Shown one piece after another: positions 10,124 through 22,851 of a DNA stretch of 64,000 nucleotides. How positions within the stretch are numbered: position 1 is the first letter of the stretch; the number at the start of each line of letters is the position of its first letter. The position numbers and the translations under genes were made by a program. Origin of the DNA: Athripsodes cinereus (Eukaryota; Arthropoda; Insecta; Trichoptera; Leptoceridae); the NCBI GenBank assembly GCA_947579605.1, contig OX388307.1:33271237-33335236 (forward strand), given 5' to 3'. Under the pieces are notes generated by a model. The model made no database searches. It saw nothing but the letters and a program-made list of their open reading frames with translations, and had not been told where the DNA came from.

Positions 10124-10742
10124 GGCGAGGTTAAAAAGTAAACCTAAATCTACAAATTTAATGAGAAAAAATAACGATATTTTTAAGCTGAATATAATAT
10201 GTAATAAAGTTGTCTTCTGAAGAAACTATTCAGAAATTTAGTAGACGCCTATTTAATAAAAAAGACTCTTCAAATATTATGGTCAACATATTGTATTACT
10301 CATTATCCACTGATGGTAATTTACATATTTGTGTCGAGACAAAGTTGTTGTAGTAATGCATTGATATTTATTCAAATTGACACAAATTATCATCAAAGAT
10401 TTTTCTACTTTAACAATTTATACTGAATATATTCATGAGCTAATAATACTGAATGAGTTTTCCAGTTTTCCTCACTTAGTCTGAGTGTCACAGAATGAAA
10501 AATAATTTTAAGTATTCTCTATGTACCTATGTAGTTTCAAAACTATTGTTTCGAGGTACGAGTTTATTCAACTTATTTTAAATGACGAACTATTTAACCA
10601 CATCTCACCAAATTAAATCTACATGTTTTACGTTATAGAAGAACAAAAGGTTTGAAAATAAATAAATTTGTGAAAAGGTAGTTTTTAAATAGAAGAATAG
10701 ATAGCTAAAAACAAAAGTTTGTTGAGAAATCATCTCATCCGA
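10124..10742. other. AT-rich non-coding stretch
   Basis: Nothing recognised. Confidence 0.5.
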
Positions 10743-10890
10743 TAATATTATTATTATTTTTTATAGTATTGGTACACAAGTTGTAGAATTCCATAATCCA
10801 ATAAATTGAAGCAAGCGTTTCGTTCAACTATAGATTAAATTAATCTTGATAATGCCCTAAGAAGTAGAAAGACGCCTCTCCGCGTTGCTA
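10743..10890 (+). mobile_element. Foldback MITE family FG, degraded copy
   Basis: Shares ACACAAGTTGTAGAATTCCA, AAGCGTTTCGTTC and GATAATGCCCT with later AAAGACGCCTCTC with the copy at 44422-44612. Its inverted arm has decayed. Confidence 0.55.
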
Positions 10891-13283
10891 TGTCTGTTTC
10901 AATTATTTATCTAAACATTATTGTTTCTATATTAGGTGGTAAACAATTTTTTATACTGTGGATCGTAGCGGAAAACTGTAGGTATTATAGACGTCCTGAT
11001 ATTTGCGTTCAATTATTATATTCATATCAGTAATGAAACGTAGGCAAGTAAATTACGCTCAATTGTCCAGAGGAAATATTTGTAATAGATAATTGTGTGT
11101 GAGTTGAGTAGAGCAGGTAGCTACTCGTATTACATAACGGTGACGCAGCCATCTTGCGAGGGTTTCATTGTGAATAACAATGGCCTTATAATGAAAACAA
11201 CAACTATACCGCGATATTATGATTTAAATAACTCACTTTGTTTTTTCACCTCGAGCAATTTACCAACCTCATTGTGTGAGATGAGTCCAACAAAAGGCTG
11301 GGAGAACTGGGCTACTCTCATTAGTGAGCTCATTAAATAACTTCCTTATTCATTTCAATATTATGCGAGCATTTTTCATTGCGATGTGATGTTGCCTAGG
11401 GATGTTCGGAGGTGAAACAGAGGAAAAATATTTTTATTCAAATATTCTTCTTAACGCATAAAATTCTCAGAATAATGTTTATGTAAGAATTTGTTTAGTT
11501 ATGGAATCATTATTATATAAAAATGATTTCTGAGCATAAAAATGCTGTTTCAGTTTTTTTTTTTAATATTTTTTATAAAACGTACGTAATAAATTTAATG
11601 AGTGTACTTATATAATCAAGTGTATTGTACAAATGGAAAAATGTTTAATTATACTATTATTACTCGTACTTTTGAAGGTTTACTCGTCTCAATTGATTAT
11701 GATTTAATATTTATTATTGTTTTTAAAATAATTATTATTGGAGATATAAGGTCTTAATTTTAATGCAATATACCTGACTGTTAACAGAATAGGATGGCGC
11801 AGGGTGGTCTATGCCAGAGATCATGAGAGAGAGAGAGAGAGAGGGAGAGATGTTAATAGTAAAATTTATGGTAAATAGTAAGAGATTACTATATATATTG
11901 CATTCAGAAGAAGTATGGAATAAACTGAACATTCCATTCAAAGTAAATATTAGTTATTATACCTACTTAATATGCTAGTTGGTCATGTCTAGTTTATTAA
12001 CTGTTATTTTGTAAAATATTTCATACTATTTTGGAATAATGAACATTACACCCTTTGTAATCAAAAACAGTATTACTGTGTCACCGTCACCTTCACAATA
12101 AGAATGGTGCGTACTTTTTATCATAGAAAAAAAAACTTAGATGTCACTTAAATGGAGGAATTTTTAAAACAATAAACGAATCTAACTTACGTAATAGGTA
12201 GGAATGTAATATAAATATTATATACGGTTATAAATGAACACTTAGGGTAATTTATTGTTGTAAGCTTTCACGGTCTTCATTGTAGTTTGAGGTAACCTTT
12301 CTATAGTTTTGTGTAGATTTTTTGTTTCTGTTTCTCGAGAAAATGAAAAAAAATAATAAAAGTGTGGTTAATTGAATAATTATAAAGTTGCAAAAACAAC
12401 CAACAAAAGTTAAAAAAATAATAATAGTAAATAAATAAAGCATAAACAAATTAATCTCTATTGGCCAAAACATAATATTATAAAGCATCCCAACATTACA
12501 CAAATTTAGACAAAAGGCGGACTTGTTGCTGAGCAACGTCTTCCAGCCAACCATAATTCGATATTTAAAGAATAGCGTCATCTCCACCAAGGTTGGTTTA
12601 TTAAACTTTTACGTATTTATAAATCTACTCTACCTAAGTAACACTGATTTTAATACGTATTTGAATATAACTAACTTACAGACAAAATATATGTAGGTAG
12701 GTACCTAAGATTGATATTGTGATGTTAGTGTGTTTATATTGGCAATTCAAGATAGTCAAGTTTTCAAATAGTATTATTGATCTTGGCTTCAGTGTATAAT
12801 CTCGCAACTAATGACTCTTGTGTTTGTCGACATTCATTCAATATTCTATGTCATTCTGTTTATACAGTAAATTATAAAGCAAGGAAACATTTTGAAGCCA
12901 AATTTGATGGCATCAACCGATTGTTTTTACAACATCGATGTGTATATTGTGAGGTGGTGAGTAGTTTGATGGTGGAGTTTCAGAATTTCAATTGATAGAT
13001 TCTGGATACGATTTCATCCGTTCCCGACCTACTTGATTACACCTTCGCGACACAAGCTAATCGATCGCTTAATGTGAGCGTGTCTTGGGTGAATTGCAAA
13101 TTCAAATTCACCTTAAAGAATACTAGAAAGTTATTTTGTTTAACTATTTTTTTTTTATTATTACCGGCAAATTTTCATTAACTAATATATTATTATTATT
13201 CATAAAGTTATCATTACTATTAATACAGTATTATTATTGACAGCAATGTGTCGAACATGGCTAAAATGCTGGTGCACAATACC
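10891..13283. other. AT-rich non-coding stretch with (GA)n microsatellite
   Basis: Holds a (GA)n tract at about 11825-11850. Open frames of 60-110 codons at 11095-11340 and 12252-12590 have no recognisable motifs and look like chance. No gene is supported. Confidence 0.5.
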
Positions 13284-13291
13284 ATTCTTAA

Positions 13292-13471
13292 CAAAACTAA
13301 ACAAGATCTTAATCTAGTCTTGATCTTGATCATACGACGCACGAAGTGACTATTGTCAAAAATATACGCAAACCGATCGCGCGTTAGCAGTAGCGCGGTG
13401 ATTTTGACCATAGTCCCTTCGTGCGTCGTATGATTAAGATCAAGACTAGATTAAGATCGTGTTTAGTTTTG
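13292..13471. mobile_element. Foldback of ~70-bp arms next to an RTE LINE
   Basis: Left arm 13292-13361 and right arm 13402-13471 are near-perfect inverted copies containing GATCTTAATCTAGTCTTGAT and CATACGACGCACGAAG. The 40-nt spacer is GC-rich (CGATCGCGCG, CAGTAGCGCGG). The right arm runs directly into the LINE fragment that starts at about 13473. It is either a MITE abutting the LINE or an inverted duplication of part of it. Confidence 0.6.
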
Positions 13472-13472
13472 T

Positions 13473-13975
13473 CAAGAGTAACCCTGCTGGTACCGACACT
13501 TATGTATGCAAGTGAAACTTGGACTCGATTGAAGAAGGACGAGAGTGGAATAAATGCCGTGGAAATGCGTTCACTAAGAAGAATGGTTGGTAAAACGTTG
13601 CGGGATAGAGTGAAGAATGAGGATATCAGAAGAATCAGCGGATGCGAGAAGAGTGTTGTGGATAGAATGCGTGTAAATAAGTTACGATGGTTTGGACATG
13701 TTGAGCGAATGCAAGATGAAAGAATAACGAAGAGGATGTATTCGTCTGAAAGAGGAGGTGTGAGGAAGCGCGGACGGCCAAGAACCACGTGGCTTGCGCA
13801 CGTGGATCAAATCCCAAAGGACGGCTGCGTGTTGAGTAAGAGAAATCGGCGAACATGTATGAGAAACTGGATGAATGTGGAGGAAGCTAAAGAATTTTGT
13901 AAGGATAGATCTATATGGCGTTCCGTTCTCTCTGCATACCCCTCCTGGGGCACGGCGTGAGGGTATAGATAGATA
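13473..13975 (+). pseudogene. RTE-like LINE, longest C-terminal copy
   Basis: An uninterrupted frame ends at 13960. Blocks in order: LLVPTLMYASETWTRL, AVEMRSLRRMVGKTLRDRV, RMRVNKLRWFGHVERM, KRGRPRTTWLAHVDQI and RSVLSAYPSWGTA with stop TGA. This is about 160 codons downstream of the RT domain, the longest example of this LINE in the window. The tail GGGTATAGATAGATAG follows. RT and endonuclease are absent, so it is a 5'-truncated copy. It is fairly intact, suggesting moderate age. Confidence 0.85.
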
Positions 13976-13994
13976 GAAGTTATCATTATAATAC

Positions 13995-14128
13995 ATCGTT
14001 CCTATGACAACGACTTCAGAGCGCTAGGAATGTCGTGGAAAGAGTTGACTCTATTGCTGAAGAGACGCTCTGAATGGAGAAGGCTGGTTTCTGCCCTATG
14101 CTACCAAGGCGTAGAAGAGAGAGATGAA
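13995..14128 (+). pseudogene. LINE-D 3' end
   Basis: Frame reads GMSWKELTLLLKRRSEWRRL then VSALCYQ and a stop after a few residues. Same family as 3986 (minus) and 43457. It starts with CTATGACAACGACTTCAGAG as at 43457. Confidence 0.7.
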
Positions 14129-14144
14129 TGACTAATGGATGAAC

Positions 14145-14222
14145 GTACTTTGAGCGCCCTTGAGGTGGATTTTTTTCACAAAACGGCGCTTTACAAATCA
14201 TCCAAATAATAATAATAATAAT
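14145..14222 (+). repeat. L2-like LINE 3' tail
   Basis: GAGCGCCCTTGAGGTGG, then AAACGGCGCTTTACAAAT and an (AAT)n tract to 14222. Identical in plan to the tail at 2230-2280. Only the tail was inserted. Confidence 0.7.
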
Positions 14223-14968
14223 GTTAAACAATTTTGTATTTCTCAGTTTTAAAGGTACCTACCTACGTATTTTGATGTCAAAACTATCACCTGAGATAAC
14301 TGCATGTGTGGTGGATGTTTTCAATGTCACAATCAATATTTTACCGATATCAAGAAGAAACTTTCAGCTTAAAAAAGTAAGGAAAGGAAAATAAACTTTT
14401 ATTGATTTATTTATCATTTCGAATTCACGTATAAGTAAAAGTTTGCAACCTTACACTGAAAGTTACGTGTAAATATTCGGAATATGATGCGTAAGAAAAC
14501 ACAAACAACAGACTGGTGGTAAAGTTTTACAGTGTATGACTTAAGTTGCTTCGATCATCGTTCCAAGTCCTGCGCCGTATCAAACATTTTATTAAATATA
14601 TTAATTATAAATTTCATAACAATAGATTTAAACAAATTATTTCCAGTAAATGTTACAATTGTTTAAATATATCTTCTCTTTAGATGTACTACATATGTAT
14701 ATGTATAGTATGATGACTCCTTGTAATAAATCGTCAGACATTATGAAGAATAATGAATGAAATTTTAATATAATACAAAATGACCGAAACATCTTTACAA
14801 CAACACGAAAATCCATTAAAACGAGAAAAGACCCTACATTTTTTATACATTATCTTGTGAAACGTAGCTGTAGCTACATATCTTATTGTACTTAAGGAAA
14901 AAATGAGATATTGCTAGACGGTTGGGATTCTTTTCTTCGTTGTGTTTGTTGGCGAATGAATTAAATCA
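14223..14968. other. AT-rich non-coding stretch
   Basis: Nothing recognised. Confidence 0.5.
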
Positions 14969-15070
14969 TACTACTACTATACCATCACGGCATATCCCAC
15001 AAGTGGGGTAGCCAGCAGATCAGCTGCATGTAAGAAACATGCAAACTGTCCTCTTCGTGCCAATATAAAT
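14969..15070 (-). repeat. SINE-C 3' end, minus strand
   Basis: Begins with the inverted (TAG)n tail and ATACCATCACGGCATATCCC, then CCTCTTCGTGCCAATA. Only about 100 bp of the 3' end remain. Confidence 0.75.
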
Positions 15071-15323
15071 TAAATCATCCACTTCCTTCTTATATGATAC
15101 TCGTACATAATTTACGTAAAATTTTCAGAAGCATATTATATATGGTCACGCGAGGATTTTATAATCAATTTATTGATCAGAGAAATCATATCCCTGCACA
15201 AAACAGTTCACTAATTATTTTGTTCCTTCTCCATTGCGATGTTCAGGTGAAATTTATTGTGAATGATCTTTACTTAGTATTATAATATTAAAAAGTACGT
15301 TGCTTTTAAAATAAACATATTTA

Positions 15324-15640
15324 TATTTTATTTTATTTATTTATTTATTCATTCTTTACTGTACATTGATAAAAAACAATTACATAAAAGGTATACATTC
15401 AAATTAAATACAATCAATATACCAATTATAGGATGTCCTACGGGCACAGGTGTATATGTGTCCTATGGCACAGGTAGTGATCTGATAAATAGTACACAGT
15501 TTGGTGAGATAAAATGTTTATTGAGAGATGAAAATTACATAAGTATAATATAGCAATGGAGAAATATATATAATTGTGCGGAGACAGTTACGGAGTGTAT
15601 GTACAGTTGCGACCGAAGCGAGAGAGGTAATTAATTGTTT
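15324..15640 (-). repeat. LINE-H 3' UTR, minus strand
   Basis: The T-rich start (TTTATTTATTTATTC) is an inverted AAAT tail. TTTACTGTACATTGAT follows. About 70 bp are identical, in opposite orientation, to 23190-23262. The body extends through a GC-richer piece (GTTGCGACCGAAGCGAGAG) to about 15640. Related tails lie at 33635 and 42688. Confidence 0.6.
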
Positions 15641-17643
15641 AGGTAGTTAATTGATTTTATTAGGTTCTTCTTTTTATTATTTGTTTTTTTTTTTATATAC
15701 GCAAACATATTGTAAATATATATAAATGGTGTAGAAGGTGTAAACCGATGTTGAGAGAAATAAATTTAATTTTTCATATATGTATCGACATTGTAAGATA
15801 TGATCTCAAAACACTTGATAACGGGTGCATAGCCAATAAATAAATTAGAAATATATGATAATATCTACGAGTAGGTACATCAAACACTCTTGTGTTTTTT
15901 TACGTAGCGCTCATTTGTATTCAATGTTTGGTTATTGGTCAATCAGTTGAGTTTACATACAACATTTCCCCAGAATAGTTAAATATTTATAGTTTTTCAT
16001 TATTCACTCCCGATATTTTTCAAATTGTAAATTACATAACATCACACTCTTAACATTGACTATTAAATAAATATTAATACTTCGTTAATACTTTAATTAT
16101 TTACAAATAGTTAAATAAGATTTAGACACATTATAGCTTTAATAAAATATTCCTGGAATTATACATGGTACATACTAGTATTTATGAATCATTTGTATCG
16201 TGGCCATAATTCAAGAAACGTTGTCAGAAATAAATTATGATTCTTTTATAAAACATTTTGTTATTCACAATATATTTTCATGTCTTGAATGTAATAAATG
16301 TTCAGGTTGTAGTTAGATGAAAAATAAATTTGATATATAAATAAGTACGAGATTGAATAATAGTTTACTAGACTGAAATCTTATCAAAAATTTCTTTTGA
16401 TATTTGATATAAGAAAAATATAATTAAAAAGAACAAAAAACATTATTTTATTAACATAATAGAGGCCCTTTAAAATAGCCTTCACAGTACAATAACATGA
16501 AAAACACAATCATTACATAGATATAATTATTCTATATTCAACTGGTTCTTGTTTTGTCATTAAACTTGTATGCTTTTATTGATTACAACAAGGTTAATAT
16601 TTTTTTTTTCGATAAAATTGACCAAAGGTTGGAAGTCTATTTCAAGATGAATTGAAAAAAAACACTGTGTTTTTTTTCAATTCATCTTGAAATGGAAATA
16701 TGAGTAAATGATTATGAAAGTATTTGTAAACGCTGAAGTTATTATAGCGGTCATGTTATTTCATCTAGACCTTTACTTTGGGTCTAGATTGATCGTATAA
16801 GTTTCGAAATTTTTGAATTTATCGAGATTAATAAGGATAAGTGGGGATCAGTGACACCAACTTAACAAGGGAAACTTCCCAGCATTTGATTTGATTATTT
16901 AAGATTATTTTACCTCATTGAAATACATCGTGCCGGTAAATGCAAATACTTTATTGATAATAACAACTGCACGAGTTTAACCTTAAAATTACAAAGCATT
17001 GAATTTAATGTTTCAGTGCTAACATTGTGAAACGACATTTTTAATTATTTAAAATATAACTGTTTTTTGTTTCACAAAAGTTTATAGGTACAATGTATAC
17101 CACAAACAGCCTGGCGCTTTCAACAACGAATTGCTGTCATCATTATATTTTGTAAAGTTGTAATGGAAGTCTAAATGTCCTTGATAATTTTTTATGTGGA
17201 TTAAAATAGACTTGCACTTAATAGTGTGATATAATATTATTACTCGAGTTTGCGACAAGAACGTCACATGGAAAGAATGATTTATGTGCCCCAGAAAGTG
17301 AGTAGGAGATGGTCCATGGAGACACATTCCACTTTCTTCACGGGCTATTCATATTTTATCATCACATATTACATCCACAGGTGGCCTCTCAAGGATTTTC
17401 GTGCCATTTTTATAGGTGTTTTCACAAGGTTCAAGATTTATTACATTTAATAATGATATCTACTAAAAAATTCCCGAAGTATGTTTAAAAGTCATGAAAC
17501 TTTATGATATGAACAAAAATAACATCTTTAAAGAATTTTGAATCTTAGAAAATAACTTTCTTGACCGAGCACAAAATTTATAGTTTGGGTGCAAAATAGA
17601 ATTTAACTAAATGTGTATAAATCCAAAAATTGAGGGTAAATAA
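15641..17643. other. AT-rich non-coding stretch
   Basis: Nothing is recognised except the hairpin listed at 16639. Small frames at 17082-17450 on both strands are unsupported. Confidence 0.5.
16639..16693. repeat. 55-bp perfect palindrome
   Basis: ATTTCAAGATGAATTGAAAA on the left is mirrored at the right end. The centre is CACTGTG. A tiny foldback or cruciform sequence of unknown origin. Confidence 0.7.
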
Positions 17644-17990
17644 TCAATGCTGGAAAACATATGAATCGCATACTAAGTAATTAGATTCTAAACTCTCTCT
17701 GTATACTCTCCCCCTTCTTTTCTGTTGGATATAGTCCTTTTCAAAACTCTTTGACGCTTTTCGATCTCGACCAACATGAACCCACTGCTTTTTCATCATC
17801 CGGACAATATAGTCAGCCCATATTTTTAAGGTCTTCCCACAAGTCCATCTGCTATCCTCTGGCATTGCCATTTCAACTTGACGACTTTATCAACACTGTT
17901 GATGACTTTTGTAGGATGATTTTACTTCTTGTTTTGTTTCAGCTTCCGTCTAGTTGCTTTAAGTGTTACCGTTATAGTCTCTAGTCCATA
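17644..17990 (-). pseudogene. RTE-type LINE C-terminus, second family
   Basis: Minus-strand frames read YGLETITVTLKATRRKL, then VINSVDKVVKLKWQ, and in another frame KTLKIWADYIVRMM, WVHVGRDRKASKSFEKDYIQ. These correspond to the post-RT region of BovB/RTE-like LINEs (KLKWQWAGHV, W.DDI, VARDR..WKS.EEAYIQ in the family). Frameshifts separate the blocks. It is clearly different from the RWFGHVERM family. Confidence 0.6.
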
Positions 17991-18289
17991 TGCTATTAGA
18001 AACTGTAGATCATTATTTTTACATATCCTAATGATTAATCAAATAGGTGAAATTTTAGATGATATGTGTTGGGATGGGCTGCATTCTTTTAAATAAATAT
18101 TCAAAAATAAGCAAGTCTAAAAAGAAAGATTAATGATCCATTAATCGTGCCAGAGCTTTTAAATGTCTGAATAAATATTATTCATCATTGCATGGTATGT
18201 AGACTTACACATACATGATATACCCATATTTTTTATGTCTATGCTTTTAATTATGAAAAATTCAAAATTTATGAATTTTACTTAACTTG

Positions 18290-18362
18290 TATTATAAATA
18301 AGAGGCAACAGCCGTTTATTGCGTAAATAAATAAATAAATATCCCTCAAGTGGGGTAGCCCG
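18290..18362 (+). repeat. LINE-J tail, short
   Basis: GGCAACAGCCGTTTATTGCG then AAATAAATAAATAAAT, as at 9570. CCTCAAGTGGGGTAGCC directly after it may be an inverted scrap of a SINE-C/RTE tail. Confidence 0.45.
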
Positions 18363-18888
18363 TATATTAATTGCATGTAATGAGTATATGTAAGTAGTAA
18401 ATATGACAAAAATATATTGTCTGATTTATCTTTTTCTCAGTTAAATGAATATTCCCCCACAAATCACTCCAAGGGGTGGGTTGCCTAATTAAATTAAATT
18501 AATACCACGTTCCTAAAGGATTTTGGCAATATTAAAATGTTACATGTCAATGGCAATTTAAAAAAAATATATTATCACGTGTCTACGGGATAATATAACT
18601 CACTTAATTCAAGAACATACATACATTCATCTCAAATGACAAACTTATGAATGTTTATTGTAGGTTGTCCTTATTCATACTCGGGATATCTACGCAGCGT
18701 ACCTAGTGTCTAATATTATACTTGTATGTAGAGGTAGGAAATATAAACACGCTAAAAGCATAAAAATATTGTTTAGAGATGCCAGGGGAGATGAATGTTG
18801 AGGTCTTGAATTTCCAGGAAGATATACCAATACGAAATTCAAATCACAATAATTTTTTTGTTGTTTCCAACTCCAAGTTTTTAATTTA
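18363..18888. other. AT-rich non-coding stretch
   Basis: Nothing recognised. Confidence 0.4.
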
Positions 18889-19375
18889 CTAAGAGGCAAA
18901 ATAGGAATCCATTAACCTGTAAAGTAGTACCAACGCACCGGTGCGTGCAAAAAATATTATGGGATCTGGAGTACGCACGCACCTGATCGCACGCGTTTGA
19001 TCCAGTAATATTTTGGTATTACCGCCAAATTCGTCAATTTCATCATTGGTCCAATCTGTCGGATGTACTTTACCAATCACAAGGAAAAAAAAACAAAAAT
19101 AGGCGTGCTTAGACCTTATTTATCGCCTGTACAAAATGTCACGTGACCGCCGCTTGAAATACCTAACCGTCACTCGCGTTTGCAAACCATTTTGCTGTGC
19201 GCGTTCGTACGCTATGGGTGTTATTTTATGGAGTGTTTTGTGTTTTTTTTTTAATTTTGTGCTTATTCTGGACAATTTAATTAGTTTTTTGTACCTACAT
19301 AAGTTTTTGTTAGAAAAAAATGTTTATTATTATTAAAAAAATAAAATATTTTTAATAATAATAAACATTCGTATG
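18889..19375. repeat. Unclassified foldback-rich repeat
   Basis: Contains an inverted repeat AATATTATGGGATCTGGA (about 18953-18970) with TGATCCAGTAATATT (about 18998-19012), a GC-rich centre (CACCGGTGCGTGC), and a second palindrome at 19318-19369 (AATGTTTATTATTATTAAAA mirrored). The piece between, about 19130-19220, is GC-richer. Overlapping short frames occur on both strands but show no domain. This may be one or two MITEs. Confidence 0.4.
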
Positions 19376-20003
19376 TTGAACCCATTGTTGCTCCCAATAA
19401 ACTAGTTTGTAAGTCGGTTTACTAAAGAATTGAATAAAGAAAAGATTAAATGTTAAAAATTATTTTAAAATCAACTCTTTGATAATATTTTCTAATCATA
19501 TCTTCTTGAACGTTGATATTGGTGAAACTGTTTTATTTTATTGTCAGTGTAAAACCTTGAACATGCATATTATATATTAGTTAGAAGCTACTTATAACAA
19601 AAAGGCGATAGTCTAACATTGATCTTACGGATGTTTGGAGTCAAAAACTTTACTAATACCGCTAATTCTTTATTTTACACGTGACCAATGTTTCAACAGG
19701 GATCCTTTAGTCAAATATTGCACTTTTTGAGCCCAAATAACTGTTACATTGTTTAAAAACTACCACAACATTACTGCCGAATCAATAAATAGTAATAGTT
19801 TTGTATTAAATTGTAAATGTGATGGACAGATCTTGTTGTTCATTAAGTTAACATCACATTAATGAGGATGGAGAAGGATGGAGCAGGATGTTATGATACA
19901 ACTGATTGTCGGGAGATCACTATCAACAGCAATGAGGAAAGTTACGACAGGGAAAGATCGTATTATTTTATTTCGTATATTTTTATGTTGTAGTGAATGT
20001 AAT
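19376..20003. other. AT-rich non-coding stretch
   Basis: Nothing recognised. Confidence 0.4.
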
Positions 20004-20157
20004 ATTCATTCATTCATTCATCTCCGTCGGTACCTCAATCCTGAGGATCGTGACCATCATGCTTCGTTCTGTAAACCATCTGTCTCCGTGTTGAGCGATC
20101 CTCCGCCATGTGCAAGGCTCCGTGAAGTGAGCTCTGTGTGGCCTCCTTATATAATTT
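20004..20157. repeat. (ATTC)n followed by GC-richer repeat
   Basis: ATTCATTCATTCATTCATC is followed by GTACCTCAATCCTGAGGATC (a small palindrome CCTCA..TGAGG) and CGATCCTCCGCCATGTG. This looks like part of an interspersed repeat. A 93-codon frame across it has no recognisable motif. Confidence 0.35.
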
Positions 20158-20703
20158 AACAAAATCATAATTAAATTATATCCCTTTACCAAAGTTCAAA
20201 GTAAATTTAAATCTCAGTAAAACGGAAAACAGAAAATTGAAAGTTATTTATACTTATTTTAATTTTAAGTTTTAAAGTATAGCAAATATCACATTATGAA
20301 GACTTGTTGTTTGTGGAGCTTTTAAAGAAATATGATATGCATGTATGTATTATGAAATGAATTAACAAAGTGACACTATGTCATTGTGAAGTGCCACTCG
20401 GAAGTATATGTCTTTGTGTAGGTAATGTATTATATTACAATAAATAATAATAAATATCATACATACATATATACGTATGTATATGACGCAACTATTGTGT
20501 TTCGATTACTATTGAATATATGTCTACAAAATATAAATGATTCAATAAGTAAATTAATAAAAACCTGCATCAAGTTCCAGTCTTTTAGTATCTTTAGGAA
20601 TACGAGTATTAGCTCCTTTTTTTTTGTAATTTATTTAAATTTTATGTTATACCTACTACTGAAACCAAAGATTGCTAAATAAAAACAGTTCGTCGTTAGT
20701 CTG
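20158..20703. other. AT-rich non-coding stretch
   Basis: Nothing recognised. Confidence 0.4.
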
Positions 20704-20850
20704 GAGTTGGAGTTTCGGCCTCATGAACATAAGGTTCGCGGTTCGATCCCAGGTGCCGGCAAACTCCTCTTTCACGGCACAAGCTTTTAGCTTAGTGTGA
20801 AAGGTGTATAAGGTTGTATTTGGGTTTATAACAAAAACCCAGATAAATCT
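20704..20850 (+). repeat. SINE-B, tRNA-headed SINE
   Basis: B box GGTTCGATCCC (about 20739-20749) after GTCTGGAGTTGG. The body is GTGCCGGCAAACTCCTCTTT, CACAAGCTTTTAGCTTAGTG and TTGTATTTGGGTTTATAAC, ending CCCAGATAAATC. Copies lie at 35252 (minus), 47311 and 51113. Confidence 0.8.
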
Positions 20851-22321
20851 TTAAAAAAAATGCCATGGATCGTTACGAATGAAGGGGGTTGGATTTGCCC
20901 TGACTTCCTAACAATAGCTTCGAAGGTCAAAAAGAAGTTAAAATCAATATTGGATTTTCGATTAAACTCCCTTTCATTCATTCTTTAGGTTAGTTATATA
21001 TTGAATATAGATGCAGTTATATTGACATTGCTTAGATTTTTTTTATTGTTGTTTTACTAGATTCGGACATCACGCGTAGATAAAAAAGCTAATCAAATAT
21101 CATGATTGGAGAACCATGTTTACGTAATGTAACATTGTGCAAAATCTAATCAGAAGAAGTGAGATAAGATAAATTATTGGCTCTAGGTTGGCTTCTTAAG
21201 CTTGAAAGATAAAGAAATGGAAATTATTTTGTAAAAAATTAAAATAAATGGAAAGATCTTCTTGTCATCCAATTCTTGTCTTGAAGTTCCAATATAATAT
21301 GAACCTATTCAAGGCATTTTTTTACGATAAGTAAAGTTGCGAGTAGGACAGTAGTGCATTAAGCAAGTAAATATAATTTGTACTTCAAGGTATGTCTACC
21401 AGCAGAGCTTGAGTATATTTTCAGCCTTGTGGAACCTTGCCAGATATTTAAAGTCATTATATAGATATACGCTGGCTGACAAAGAACCTCGAACAAAACT
21501 TGAAAGTATAAAATATTTAAATAACTACTTAGATTTTTATTTATATAACATGTATTTTACCTCATAAATTCACAAAACATATCGAGTAAAATTATTAAAA
21601 GTTAGGTCTGCTATAGGTGATGCATATTCGGTGAGGTAGGTACTAAAGAAAATGATTATTGGATACATTTGAACAAGTGTTTCGTTCTATTATAATAAAA
21701 TTAAACGTTTGTTTCTATTTATTCAGTAAATGAATTCTACAACTTGTGCATCTATACAATATAATATTCTCATTATTTTTCTTTATCACACTAATTCTAT
21801 GATCTATCATTCCAATCATATATTTAATTATGTATTTCTATTCTGTATTAAACTTAACAGATGCTGAATATAAAGGAATAAATCTATTTTTCGGTTTTCT
21901 GCTATACAAAATATTATCAATGTATATATAAAAAATGTTTTAGTCTCTTTCTCTACCGTTCTCTTCCGTTTGTGAGTTCATATTGGGTATATGTATGCTA
22001 TTCGTACATATGTACCTAATTATGTTTATACCTATGCATATAATAGCTATAATATAAAGTGAAGATGCTGCAGACTATATTGAAACTATATATGTAACTT
22101 CACACTAAGTTTAATATCAGAGGGTTAATTTATCTATAACTTCATTCCAACATACATAGTTTCAATTTTGTCCAGCGTAACAGAATTCTGTAGCTTACTT
22201 TACAATTATTATTATTATTAAACCACCTCAGTACCTACACTAATGTACAAAAAATAAGATATTTGCTTGACAATACAATGTTTTATACATTTATTTTATT
22301 CTTCACAGTGTATTGGAATTA
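20851..22321. other. AT-rich non-coding stretch
   Basis: Nothing is recognised apart from the MITE fragment at 21655. Confidence 0.5.
21655..21772 (-). mobile_element. Foldback MITE family FG, fragment
   Basis: On the minus strand it reads GCACAAGTTGTAGAATTCA, then GAAACAAACG and CGAAACACTTGTTC. This matches the left part of the copies at 10743 and 44422. The central AAAGACGTCTCTCT block is missing. Confidence 0.5.
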
Positions 22322-22600
22322 GGATGAATGGATGGATGCAAGAGGAGTGTTAGGGATAGAATGCGTGTAAATAAATTGATATGGTTTGGTCTTGTGGAAC
22401 CAATGGAAGATGAAAGAATGACAAAGAGTATATACTTGTCTGATAGGAGGGGTGTGAGGAAACGCGGGCTTAAACACGTAGATCAAATTCTCAAGGACGG
22501 CCGTGTATTGAATAAGAGAAATCGACGTGCGTGCATGAGAAATTGTATGAATGTAGAAGAAGCGAAAGAAGTATGTTAAGAACAGATCTATATGGAGTTT
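22322..22600 (+). pseudogene. RTE-like LINE C-terminus, decayed
   Basis: Frame reads RDRMRVNKLIWFGLVEPMED, GVRKRGLKHVDQILKDGRVL, CMRNCMNVEEAKEVC, then a frameshift and TATATGGAG. It is the same family as 5485 but has lost the GRPRTTW block by a small deletion. The final codons and tail are degraded. Confidence 0.8.
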
Positions 22601-22851
22601 AATTAAAAATCTAAGCCACCCATGAGCTTTTGCTAAATAACTCAATTATTTTTACTTACATTTAGTACAATAATATTTAATCACTAATTAATTAAATTTT
22701 AATTGGTTGGTACTGGTTACTTGAGTTGCAGAATCGTATGAATGATTTACGAGCAATATAGCTGAGACTGTACTTCAATAGTATCAAATTAATGCAGGCG
22801 TCGTTTTGATAGACTAATTTCCAAGTTTACTAACTGTCGTACATAATTTAA

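Noticed and set aside
11825..11850. (GA)n tract as a GAGA-factor promoter element
   Set aside because: No promoter or transcript signal is nearby, so a plain microsatellite is the simpler reading.
12252..12590. 112-codon minus-strand gene
   Set aside because: The hydrophobic, Phe/Ile/Leu-rich peptide is what AT-rich DNA gives by chance, and no motif is present.
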